Assembly: GCA_027310845.1 (NCBI GenBank)
Contig: DAIDAB010000007.1
Span: 1-15,637, forward strand
Source of the DNA: a bacterium
Lineage (GTDB): Archaea; Thermoproteota; Nitrososphaeria; Nitrososphaerales; CADDZS01
Reading direction: 5' to 3'
DNA: 15,637 bases
Shown: positions 6,707 to 13,527 of the stretch, piece after piece
How the letters are laid out: each line of letters opens with the position of its first letter
Position numbering within the stretch: the first letter of the stretch is position 1
Position numbers and translations under genes: made by a program
The notes under the pieces: model-generated
The model's database searches: none
Seen by the model: the letters and a program-made list of their open reading frames with translations, nothing else
What the model was told of the DNA's origin: nothing

Positions 6707-8149
6707 TCACGCGACGGGCGTCATCTTCACATCTGGATATCCACGGCTATGGTCGTATTCCACATGGTAAATTCTGGAAGGCGGTTTCAAAGAGCAAATT
6801 GTAAGGGCACCATCCATCTCATCTAACTTTAGATATGTGTCAACCACGTCTGCGAGTGAATCCTTCCTTTTGGTAGAATGCTTAGCAATAAAGATCCCTA
6901 CATCGCCGTAGTGTGCTATCATGGCTGCTCCGCGTGCATCGAGCTGCGCGAGGTTTTCTGGTCGAAACACTGCTTCTAGTTTATCCATTCCCAAGAACAT
7001 CAAGCACGCTCTTCTACCACCGTTCTCGTCAGTTCGGATCTTATCTGTCTCGTTCCAAACTTGTTCAAAGCTCTTCATCGGAGAGCTTGGATCCATCTGA
7101 AATAAGCACTTTTCACTGGATGAAGTTTCACCGAAATGCCCTATCCTCAAACTGCTCTCGACTGTTTCAGCATTGAGGTGGCGCAAGCGTGATTCTTTGA
7201 TATTTTCAGGAGTCAGGCCGGACGTGGGTATGCTCATATTGCATCCTCCATTCGAGATAAAATTGCAGGCTATGCTAGTTGTGAGCGGCAGGTGCCAATC
7301 GCTTCCCAAGTATTTTCCTAGCTCTAGGAGTATTCTTGTCCCCTTTTTCATCCCTCCCCCAAGGAGGGCGTCAAGATCCTTGCTGCCGGTTGAATAAGAG
7401 TCCATTGAGTTCTTGATCCGTAGAAATTGTTTTGGCTTGTATCCTTGTGGCAGTTTCGACTCCACTGGATTAAAGAGCTTGAATCTTGCCCCAAATAAAG
7501 AGAAGAGGTGTGATTTCTGCGGGACATCTGAACCCCTTAATTTGTTCCACTCGATTCTTCTCACTCTTCTTCCGTCGCGCACTTCGTCCTTGAGCGTGAC
7601 TACCGCGTCTACTGCGTAATCAGTGCTTGCGAGTTCGGGATTCTCACTTATGAAAACAATCCTTGCCTTTCTTGCATCTGCAATTGTAACGAGAGCTTTC
7701 TCTGCCTTCATCCTTTCGACGCTGTCGAGCTCCTTGGCCACTGTGTCCCATGAATCAAGTATCACCAAAGGCTCGTTCAACTTTGTGATTGATTCTAGAA
7801 TCGATTCCATCACTGTTGCCGCATTGGCAAGCCTGATGTCCTCAAACTTTGCTGACTTCTGTGGCTTTGCTACCTTGACTCTTCCCTCTTTCAGGAGCGT
7901 CCCAAGTTCAGGATACTGGTCGAAGATCCCTTTTTCTGACACCCTACTTGAGAGATACACTCCTCTGCCATGGCGCTTGAGCAATTCCAGCCCAAGGAGC
8001 GTCTTGCCTGTTCCAGGTTCGCCTTTGATGAGGATTGTTCTGATGCCCTGATTGAGGAAGGATTCAAGGCCCGTATTGGTCGTTCGTGAGGCTTTTTTCC
8101 AGTCGGGGTGTGGGCCTTTGGCAGATTCCTCAAGGCTCAACAAATACAC
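6707..8149 (-). CDS. Rad55/KaiC-type (GvpD-like) ATPase with a degenerate second lobe
   Basis: 480 residues, cytosolic. The first RecA-like lobe has the entry motif TNTGLESFLNQGIRT (24-38), Walker A GEPGTGKT (43-50) and Walker B LVILDSWD (about 128-135), with the later strands KARIVFISEN and VDAVVTL. A second lobe begins near 250 with TGSKDLDALLGGGMKKGTRIL, the KaiC/RadA entry, but the expected P-loop is replaced by LELGKYLGSDW, so it should not hydrolyse ATP. The two-lobed plan with a decayed second half recalls archaeal KaiC-like and GvpD proteins. The start is GTG 8149; the upstream frame is closed by a TAA about 30 nt before it. First gene of a four-gene minus-strand operon. Probably an ATP-driven switch or scaffold; the partner is unknown. 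Confidence 0.8.
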   Translation of the reverse strand: MYLLSLEESAKGPHPDWKKASRTTNTGLESFLNQGIRTILIKGEPGTGKTLLGLELLKRHGRGVYLSSRVSEKGIFDQYPELGTLLKEGRVKVAKPQKSAKFEDIRLANAATVMESILESITKLNEPLVILDSWDTVAKELDSVERMKAEKALVTIADARKARIVFISENPELASTDYAVDAVVTLKDEVRDGRRVRRIEWNKLRGSDVPQKSHLFSLFGARFKLFNPVESKLPQGYKPKQFLRIKNSMDSYSTGSKDLDALLGGGMKKGTRILLELGKYLGSDWHLPLTTSIACNFISNGGCNMSIPTSGLTPENIKESRLRHLNAETVESSLRIGHFGETSSSEKCLFQMDPSSPMKSFEQVWNETDKIRTDENGGRRACLMFLGMDKLEAVFRPENLAQLDARGAAMIAHYGDVGIFIAKHSTKRKDSLADVVDTYLKLDEMDGALTICSLKPPSRIYHVEYDHSRGYPDVKMTPVA

Positions 8150-8153
8150 GCCA

Positions 8154-8414
8154 TTTCGATAGAAATACTTGATGAGTATTTACGTAATGAGGATTCAGGT
8201 TCCATAGGAATCCTGATTTCCTTTATGCAGCAATTGGTAGAATGGTGGTTAACGTGCTTATAATTCGATGAGAGTCTACCTGAACCAAGTGGACGTTATG
8301 AGTATCGCTACAACTTTTGAGAACATTGAGGAGCTTGTCAGCGCTTACACTTGAAGAAGATACCGCTATGAAATCGCTCACCTTTGGGCCGTGATCCGAT
8401 TCCTTGACATGCAT
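8154..8414 (-). pseudogene. Possible frameshifted gene remnant
   Basis: A 63-codon ATG frame (8414 to 8223) reads well up to VHLVQVDSHRIIS and then ends in unconvincing sequence. In the -1 frame from that point an open stretch continues to 8154 with protein-like sequence (KHVNHHSTNCC, then SSLRKYSSSISIEMAC). Joining the two frames would give RIIS-KHV. A lost copy of the 4-nt unit AAGC (AAGCAAGC to AAGC) near 8240 would explain the shift. The joined pattern (hydrophobic-x-D-x-x-x-I-x-S-K-H-V) faintly recalls KEOPS subunit Cgi121; I do not rely on this. The second half overlaps the putative control region of the ATPase operon. It may instead be a real short ORF (8223-8414) plus chance open frame. 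Confidence 0.3.
8190..8214 (-). promoter_or_regulatory. Inverted repeat upstream of the ATPase operon
   Basis: AGGATTC (8190-8196) and GAATCCT (8208-8214) form a perfect 7-bp inverted repeat with an 11-bp spacer. A second, shifted pairing (AGGTTCC with GGAATCCT, one bulge) overlaps it. It lies about 41-65 bp before the GTG at 8149 and just upstream of an AT-rich TACGTAAATACTC that may be the TATA region. It could be an operator, or a hairpin that ends transcription of the small frame at 8223-8414. Seen: symmetry and position. Inferred: function. Confidence 0.35.
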
Positions 8415-8703
8415 TATCTTGACTAGTTCGGCGTGGCTACTTCCTTAGTTGACAACTGCTCTGAATACTATACAGATTGAAAGATGCACTAAGAGTCAAG
8501 GTCTCTATTCTCTGGAATACCTTTAGTATGCCATAAGCGCGCTTATTCGTAGATTTAGAAAAGACCTAAAACCCATACCAAAGATTAAATCTATATTGCC
8601 ATCTTTCTAGGAACTCAGTTCTTTACAGATGGAATCGGACTAATGCCTAGATTCGGCGCCCTTCTCAAGATTCCTAAACTTTGAGCGCTCTGACATTGCT
8701 CTC

Positions 8704-9318
8704 TTAGACCAGCGTAAGAGCCGCAGAGAGCGCGCCATATTCCGCAAAGATAGAGTTACTTGCAAAACTGATTACAAAGGCGTCATTCTCGCGTGGTCGT
8801 GCGACACTTCTCAGAGTCTCCCAAGGCTCAGTCTTGCCACTTTTCTCGCAGTCTGTGCGATCGTCTGGAAACCTGAATCTCCCAGAAGAATAGACTACAG
8901 TTATGGCACCACTTGCGCCAACTTTTATCGATGCATCTCTCTGCTCCAATCCTTTTTTCACTTTTCCAGTCTTTCCGCGTATCAAAACGGCATACGAATA
9001 TTTACCCATCCCAAGAGCTCTTCCATCAACTAGCGAAACCCATGGTAGTGAATGTGAGATTGCGGAATATTCCCTCCTCCCTTTTTGTGTGAGCACACAG
9101 CCGCTTGCTTCGATTCGGATCAGCCCGCGATCCTTAAGCCTCTTTATCAGTGTGCGCACTTCACCCTGACCTAAATTGAGGAGAGTTCCCAGCCTGCCCC
9201 GGCCAACTGAGCCAAGCTTCGATATCTCGAATATTGCCTTGAGAACGTGAACCTCCAAAAAGGCGGCTCTGGGCCCTTTATAATCAGCGGCAGTCAACTC
9301 CGCCAGTCGAGTACTCAA
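8704..9318 (-). CDS. Winged-helix regulator with DUF4443 C-terminal domain
   Basis: 204 residues. The N-terminal half is a winged helix: helix VHVLKAIFEISKLG, then GRGRLGTLLNLGQGEVRTLIKRLKDRGLI as the turn and recognition helix (about 40-70), then a wing with LTQKGRREY (about 76-84). The C-terminal half, from about 98, has the archaeal DUF4443 signature: YAVLIRG, a Lys-Val strand, GLEQRDASIKVGASGAITVVYSSGRFRFP. Such proteins are taken to be ligand-responsive DNA-binding regulators. The TTG at 9318 is preferred because AAGGTGA lies about 6-11 nt upstream. It begins 21 nt after the stop of the broken asparagine-synthetase-like gene, last in the unit that starts at 11198. It is the obvious candidate to bind the palindrome at 11202-11230; that link is inference. 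Confidence 0.8.
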   Translation of the reverse strand: MSTRLAELTAADYKGPRAAFLEVHVLKAIFEISKLGSVGRGRLGTLLNLGQGEVRTLIKRLKDRGLIRIEASGCVLTQKGRREYSAISHSLPWVSLVDGRALGMGKYSYAVLIRGKTGKVKKGLEQRDASIKVGASGAITVVYSSGRFRFPDDRTDCEKSGKTEPWETLRSVARPRENDAFVISFASNSIFAEYGALSAALTLV

Positions 9319-9339
9319 ACTTTCACCTTGAAAGTGCCT

Positions 9340-9727
9340 TCAAATCTTCTGCTTTATTGGTTTCCCAACCTTGCCTGCCAGATTCAGTCCAATGTATATC
9401 GCGACACTGTCCTTGACGTCCATTGGATCAAACGATTCCAAGGCAGAAACAGCCTCTCGATGATTTGTTTCCATTTCCACGATGTTGAATCTGTGAACTT
9501 TGTGTGAGATGAAGACTCTTTGCAAACATTGTCGCGTATTCATAGTCTGGTGCAGGAGCTCCATCCAGCACTACGGTGTACGCACTCAATTCAGGTGAAA
9601 GAATCGTTTTTGAGACTGCTGCAATTATGCTCGTGTCCAGGCCGCCCGATAGAAGTGTCGAATCGCACATAGTTTCACTGACTGCTCGAATTACAAGTTC
9701 TCTGAGTGGTTTATTTAGGGCTTGCAT
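9340..9727 (-). pseudogene. Broken asparagine-synthetase-like gene (PP-loop ATPase)
   Basis: From ATG 9727 the frame reads MQALNKPLRELV, then TLLSGGLDTSIIA, the pyrophosphate-binding loop of asparagine synthetase C domains, then APDYEYATMFAKSLHLT, which fits the family's PDxxYA helix. It then loses sense, and the correct sequence resumes in another frame: HKVHRFNIVEMETNHREAVSALESFDPMDVKDSVAIYIGL. Restoring one CA dinucleotide in the short CA run (TG run on the plus strand, 9501-9506) would join the two as LTHKV. The joined protein (about 129 residues) also stops early at KPIKQKI, lacking the family's later TGDGxDExFxGY part, so it is truncated as well as frameshifted. Relatives are small archaeal asparagine synthase-related proteins. 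A sequencing error could explain the shift but not the early end. Confidence 0.75.
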
Positions 9728-9758
9728 AATAGTGTCAAATTGAATCCAATCGTGCTGT

Positions 9759-10619
9759 CTACGGCGTGCATTCGGGCGCATATGTCGCAGTATTTTCGGC
9801 GCAATACGTCCATGCATAGACAGAACCGTTGTACATCATCAGCTGATCTGCTCCAACCTGCGCAACCTGCCAGGATGAAGTCGCGTTGTATGTCCATAGG
9901 AACCAGTACTCATTTTGAGCATTGTTGTTCAAAACGCCGTCTATTCCGGTGATAAAATGTTCTGAATATTGGGGATACCACGTCGCATTGACATTTCCAC
10001 CAGTGACTACGAGCGTTGCGACGTAAAAGTTCCATCCAGGTTGCACGGAAGTATTGTTGAACCAGTCGTAAGTGCCGTTTCCAAAGTCAATCAAGATGTC
10101 GGATGTTAGAAGCGAAACGGAAACAGGCTGGATCTTCTCTGATAATGTCACATTGTTTGTACCCTCAAAGCTCGCCAGGATTGTCTCAAAGTTTGAAGTA
10201 AGCTCTTTGTATTGATTTGCAATGGTCAAGTACTCAATCCATAGTTGTGAGAGCATCTTGCTTGCGTTCACGTATGCAGGTTCGCTCGTGTTAAGCTCCG
10301 AAACAGCGTTCGCAAGCAGGGAAAACGTGACGTTAAACTCCTTTGAAACAGATAGAAAGTTTGCGCTCGTCAAATTGTACGCCGATGCAAGCTGTTCAAA
10401 CGATGAGATGGACCCATTGTACGTTGACAAGATCGTGTTGTAGTTACTTGCAAGAGAACTGTACTTCGATGTTGCACTCTGCAGTTCACTTACAGTTTTG
10501 TTGTTGTTCAAAGAGGTCTGTTGATACTCGTAGTAATAATACAGAGTCAAAGAAGAGCTTATGACAAGAAGTGCCACCATGATTGCCATTATTCCGTAAA
10601 GAGTCTTTTTTTGAACCAT
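9759..10619 (-). CDS. Exported DUF4430 (transcobalamin-like) protein with coiled-coil stalk
   Basis: 286 residues. The N-terminus has a hydrophobic helix (about 8-29), a signal anchor. Residues about 35-160 are Ser/Asn/Leu-rich helical sequence with heptad-like spacing, probably a stalk, with many NxS/T glycosylation sites. From about 172 a DUF4430 domain follows: DILIDFGNGTYDWFNNTSVQPGWNFYVATLVV, then FITGIDGVLNN, YWFLWTYN, WQVAQVGADQLMMYNGSVYAWTYC. This is the fold seen at the C-terminus of transcobalamin and intrinsic factor and in prokaryotic surface proteins near cobalamin transporters. Two late cysteines in the last 12 residues may form a disulfide. ATG 10619 lies 9 nt after the end of the ECF-type gene. 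It is likely to capture a corrinoid or similar ligand outside the membrane and pass it to that neighbour; this role is inferred. Confidence 0.8.
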   Translation of the reverse strand: MVQKKTLYGIMAIMVALLVISSSLTLYYYYEYQQTSLNNNKTVSELQSATSKYSSLASNYNTILSTYNGSISSFEQLASAYNLTSANFLSVSKEFNVTFSLLANAVSELNTSEPAYVNASKMLSQLWIEYLTIANQYKELTSNFETILASFEGTNNVTLSEKIQPVSVSLLTSDILIDFGNGTYDWFNNTSVQPGWNFYVATLVVTGGNVNATWYPQYSEHFITGIDGVLNNNAQNEYWFLWTYNATSSWQVAQVGADQLMMYNGSVYAWTYCAENTATYAPECTP

Positions 10620-10628
10620 TTTTTCGAC

Positions 10629-11198
10629 TTACACCCTTACCTGTTCAATTCTTCTGGCATCGTGAAACACTCTTGTGAAGTACAGTATCACTATCGGGGC
10701 TAGCGCGGAGCCGATTAGAAAATCGCCCAACTCGTGGAAGACCATGAATATCGCTCCAGCTATCTCGAAACCAATCAATCCGAGAAATGTCACGTGTGGC
10801 CACATCATGATCAACCCTGTCGCGATGTTGGTCTCAGTGTCCCAAACGAACGCGCAAATCGCTATGATCGCGCCGAAAAAGAGGCTCTCGTTATGGAAAC
10901 CATTTGTCACTTCTGGCCAGAGTTTCGATGCAAATGAGCCTGCCAGTGCATATAGTAGCTCTCCAACAACAAGGAAAGGTATGATTATGCCCCCAAAGCC
11001 GTATGGGCTGATTATTCCCCACACCAGCTCGGAGGCTATTGCCACATACAGACCGATCTTCAATCCAAAAGAATAGGCCGAGCAAAAGACAAGAGTGTCC
11101 TCGAGTTTGACATTCGGAAGCCCGGCGAGAGCGTAGTTTGTCGCAATCGAAAGTGATGTGAAGAGCGCGACGATTGAAACGGTGCGGGTGGGATTCAT
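10629..11198 (-). CDS. ECF-type S component-like membrane protein
   Basis: 189 residues with five or six hydrophobic helices. The first (VSIVALFTSLSIATNYALAGLPNVKLEDTLVF) has the small-residue face typical of ECF S components, which use AxxxA-like motifs to contact the T subunit, and the usual Asn/Pro loop before helix 2. Gly-rich turns such as SPYGFGGIIIPFLVVGELLYAL fit the same family. S components bind a vitamin or metal and need EcfA/A'/T, none of which are in this window. The DUF4430 gene follows after 9 nt and a BtuF-like gene lies upstream, which points to a corrinoid or related ligand. ATG 11198 is 3 nt from the palindrome at 11202-11230. Substrate assignment is inference. Confidence 0.7.
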   Translation of the reverse strand: MNPTRTVSIVALFTSLSIATNYALAGLPNVKLEDTLVFCSAYSFGLKIGLYVAIASELVWGIISPYGFGGIIIPFLVVGELLYALAGSFASKLWPEVTNGFHNESLFFGAIIAICAFVWDTETNIATGLIMMWPHVTFLGLIGFEIAGAIFMVFHELGDFLIGSALAPIVILYFTRVFHDARRIEQVRV

Positions 11199-11201
11199 TC
11201 G

Positions 11202-11240
11202 TAGCCTGTCTGGATTATCCAGACAGGCTATAAGAGTTTC
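11202..11240 (-). promoter_or_regulatory. Promoter with perfect 13-bp palindrome over the start site
   Basis: TAGCCTGTCTGGA (11202-11214), spacer TTA, TCCAGACAGGCTA (11218-11230) is a perfect inverted repeat that ends 3 bp before the ATG of the ECF-type gene. On the minus strand, GAAACTCTTATA (11229-11240) lies just upstream and partly overlaps the far arm; it fits BRE plus TATA box. Counting about 26 bp from the TATA centre places transcription start near 11205, inside the palindrome. A bound repressor would block polymerase loading. If transcribed from further upstream, the same sequence would form a strong hairpin over the ribosome site. Confidence 0.65.
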
Positions 11241-11299
11241 CGACGCAGAGATTCATGTTGCGGATATCATCTAAACCGTTGTACTCTTAGGCTCAAACG

Positions 11300-12118
11300 T
11301 TAATAGTTCGACTCTCTAAGATTTCGAGATAACCAAGGCAGCATTTCTGTAATAAAGCTCGGACCATGATGAGCCAAGAAATCCAGTGGTCCTGGGGTCA
11401 AGAAGTAATTTTTGCGCTTTATAAAATCGAGCGAGTTCCAGCCTCGCTTTTCAATCATGGATTCAAGCTTTGAATTATCAAAATGCGAATACATCTTTGC
11501 CTCGTAGATGAATACGTCGGGATTTTCCTTTGGTATCACATTGAGGTCCACATTTATCCATTCTGTCCTCTTTTCCTCGAATATACCATGCGCTCCCAAG
11601 AGATTGAGTGCATCCGTGATGTAACTATAAGCTCCGAAAGAGACAGGGCCCCCGAGATCTATTTCGACATATACTCTCGGAGACCTTGCTGGTCGCCTGA
11701 TTTCAGACAGACTCTCGATGAGTGAAGCAGATAGGGCTCGCGCACGTATGAGCTCCCCAGTTACGAGGCCTACTTTGGTCGCAAGCTCAACTATTCCGGC
11801 CACTGAAACTGGGAGCTCCAAAGGGTAAACCGTGAAACTCTTGGAAAGATCGATTGCTAGCTTTCGCTGATAACCTGTTATGGCAAATATAAGATCAGCC
11901 TTCACAGTATGGAGAAGTTTTGTATTGACGGTGCTATAGCTACCAAACTTTCTCTTCTTTCTTGCTTCAGGGGGTCTAGCGCAAAAAGCACTCACACCAA
12001 CCACCCTTTCTCCAACCCCGAGCATGAAAAGAGTCTCTGTTATCGCAGGACTCAGACTGACAATTCTCTGAGGCTTTTCGGGAACATTCACATCCTTTCC
12101 CAGTATCTCATTGAACAC
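11300..12118 (-). CDS. BtuF-like periplasmic-binding-fold protein without signal peptide
   Basis: 272 residues of the Fe/B12 periplasmic-binding fold (PF01497 type). Seen are KPQRIVSLSPAITETLFMLGVGERVVGVSAFCARPPEARKKRKFGSYSTVN, the typical first lobe opening, then KADLIFAITGYQRK and a long helix. The second lobe shows RVYVEIDLGGPVSFGAYSYITDALNLLGAHGIF and WINVDLNVIPKENPDVFIYE. BtuF relatives bind cobalamin between lobes. There is no hydrophobic export signal or lipobox, so it may act inside the cell. The GTG at 12118 is supported by GGGAGATGA about 9 nt upstream. It lies 101 bp before the ECF-type gene, with a separate promoter between them. Cobalamin is the most likely ligand from context; iron-siderophore or another corrinoid is possible. 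Confidence 0.8.
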   Translation of the reverse strand: MFNEILGKDVNVPEKPQRIVSLSPAITETLFMLGVGERVVGVSAFCARPPEARKKRKFGSYSTVNTKLLHTVKADLIFAITGYQRKLAIDLSKSFTVYPLELPVSVAGIVELATKVGLVTGELIRARALSASLIESLSEIRRPARSPRVYVEIDLGGPVSFGAYSYITDALNLLGAHGIFEEKRTEWINVDLNVIPKENPDVFIYEAKMYSHFDNSKLESMIEKRGWNSLDFIKRKNYFLTPGPLDFLAHHGPSFITEMLPWLSRNLRESNY

Positions 12119-12137
12119 TCTAAATCATCTCCCAGGT

Positions 12138-12190
12138 TTTCAGCGTGACATGAGCTTGCCCTTTCTGTCAATCTCCCTAACACACTGAAA
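12138..12190 (-). promoter_or_regulatory. Foldable leader upstream of the BtuF-like gene
   Basis: In the minus-strand transcript, TTTCAGTG (from 12190-12183) pairs with CGCTGAAA (from 12145-12138), 8 bp with one G-U. Inside, TGACA (12170-12166) pairs with TGTCA (12150-12146), which directly abuts the outer stem on one side. The stem ends about 20 nt before the GTG and next to its ribosome site. No bacterial-type cobalamin riboswitch box is visible. A regulatory leader is possible but weakly supported. Confidence 0.25.
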
Positions 12191-12239
12191 CTCATCAATG
12201 CAACTTGCTATTCTGTTTTGATCAATGTCTTGTGCATTG

Positions 12240-12247
12240 GTATAAAT
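12240..12247 (+). promoter_or_regulatory. TATA-like box ahead of a structured leader
   Basis: TATAAATT is a good archaeal TATA match and would start transcription near 12270, giving the secreted-protein gene at 12407 a leader of about 140 nt. In that leader TTGCCGA (12326-12332) can pair with TCGGCAA (12365-12371), with AGAC/GTCT inside. The box could serve something else, or the gene may have a nearer, unseen promoter. Confidence 0.3.
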
Positions 12248-12406
12248 TCAGATTGATGGAAACGCAACCAAATGATAGAATCCCTAGACTGGAGTCCTCT
12301 AGTACTCGGTAGTAAAACAATTGCTTTGCCGAATTCATAAAGACGCAAAGAAAGTGTCTGTAACTCGGCAAGAGCACGTATTTGCCACGATCAAGACTAT
12401 AATGAG

Positions 12407-12955
12407 ATGGTAAAAATGGAAAAGCGAGTGGTTTTCATTGGCATATTGGTCTCTTTGCTAATGGTTCTTTCAATTGCTCACCCTTCAAACGCAACTACAT
12501 CAAATCCAATCAACAATGCTGGTTGGGCAATAAATCAAGCAGCTGGTCAATCACAGGGAACGGCAACAAAGGTAATTGCATGCGGAACATTTAGCCTCAC
12601 AGTTTCATCTTCATCAAATCCAACGGCTAGCAGCGGAACATTCTCAGGAACGATCACCTTCAAGACCGCATATGACTCTGAAGAGTTGAGCGTGCCTAGT
12701 TCACCCGTTGAAATAACTGGAACATGGCTGAGAAATCAGGCCACAGGAGTATTGATGGTCAGATTTTCCTCTATGCCAAGCATCCTGACTGGTTCTTTCA
12801 CGTCTCCTTCATCTCTGCCTGAGCCATCTACCCCAAGCCCACCACAAGGCTGTGAGCCTCTTGCGAGCGGACTATTTGGATTCATCCAGTCGCCCATCGT
12901 ACAACAAAGCGAGGGCATGTTCATCTACTGGAACCAGCAAGTAACAGAGTTGTAG
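12407..12955 (+). CDS. Small secreted protein of unknown family
   Basis: 182 residues. The N-terminus is a classical signal peptide: basic (MVKMEKR), hydrophobic (VVFIGILVSLLMVLSIA), then HPSNA before a likely cut. The rest is Ser/Thr/Pro/Gly-rich and predicted beta: FSLTVSSSSNPTASSGTFSGTITFKT, then SPVEITGTWLRNQATGVLMVRFSSMPSILTGSF, then a Pro-rich segment and a short C-terminal stretch. Two cysteines remain after cleavage (ACGTF and QGCEP) and could form one disulfide. ATG 12407 or the in-frame ATG 12416 could be the start; neither changes the mature protein. A strong hairpin terminator follows. I do not recognise the family; a secreted beta-sandwich protein is all the sequence supports. 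Confidence 0.75.
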   Translation: MVKMEKRVVFIGILVSLLMVLSIAHPSNATTSNPINNAGWAINQAAGQSQGTATKVIACGTFSLTVSSSSNPTASSGTFSGTITFKTAYDSEELSVPSSPVEITGTWLRNQATGVLMVRFSSMPSILTGSFTSPSSLPEPSTPSPPQGCEPLASGLFGFIQSPIVQQSEGMFIYWNQQVTEL

Positions 12956-12972
12956 AGCGCATAACCAAATTT

Positions 12973-13004
12973 CCCTAAAAGGGGACTTCCCCCTTTTTGG
13001 GTTT
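12973..13004 (+). terminator. Strong hairpin terminator
   Basis: CCCTAAAAGGGG (12973-12984) pairs with CCCCTTTTTGGG (12990-13001) around ACTTC, with one T-T mismatch in a 12-bp stem. It begins 18 nt after the stop of the secreted-protein gene and is followed by a short T run. Confidence 0.6.
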
Positions 13005-13527
13005 GCATTCCTCTGTAAATGCCACACATTTCGCCAAGACCAACTCTGGATATCTGAACACCTTCCAGCCTATCGTAGATTAGACATGGATAATCTTGAA
13101 CACCAAGGAGGTCGTCGAAATAAGACAGAAGGGCGATAATACCTAAAATTCATTGAACAGCAGCTCAAAAGCAGTTGTACACGCTGTGCAAAAACGCTTG
13201 ATTATAGCAGGTTCATTGGATTGATATGGCAGGTGTTACGAATGCAAACAATCTCAAAGATGGTGGATGATCTAGAGTGCGAAACACAAAGAGTCGAGCT
13301 TTCTTCAAATGGGCTAAGGTGCTGGCATATCCATATCAACATCCCATCAATATTCGCAATAGAAATCTAGGCCACTCTAGCTCCAGTCAATCCACGATAC
13401 TTTCTGATAAGTTAAACAGACATTTTTGTTCTTGACATAGTGGATGCCCTGGCTTGGCTTTATGCCTCGCAAAGAACAACGAAAGCTTATTACAAGCTTG
13501 TCGCATTCAAGCGGGCAAGTGATTGAC
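13005..13527. other. Intergenic, about 520 bp, with an ATG-less open frame
   Basis: A plus-strand frame is open from 13140 to 13370 (76 sense codons). It has no ATG until 13242, giving 42 residues from there. The longer reading contains CTRC and a fairly balanced composition. It may be a gene remnant or chance. Just before the peptidase start, AAGCTT (13483-13488) and AAGCTT (13494-13499) form a short inverted repeat. No other feature is supported. Confidence 0.35.

Noticed and set aside
7623..8051. 142-codon plus-strand frame opposite the ATPase P-loop region
   Set aside because: It is antisense to the Walker A and B coding sequence and gives Ser/Leu-rich protein without recognisable features.
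9340..9564. Separate 74-residue gene
   Set aside because: Its second half continues the asparagine-synthetase-like sequence, so it is the shifted part of one broken gene; its own first residues are an out-of-frame reading of the upstream half.
10675..11076. 133-codon plus-strand frame opposite the ECF-type membrane protein
   Set aside because: It mirrors a strongly supported multi-helix membrane protein; no ribosome site or domain.
12119..12200. Cobalamin riboswitch before the BtuF-like gene
   Set aside because: No B12-box-like sequence or typical multi-arm layout could be found; only two modest stems are present.
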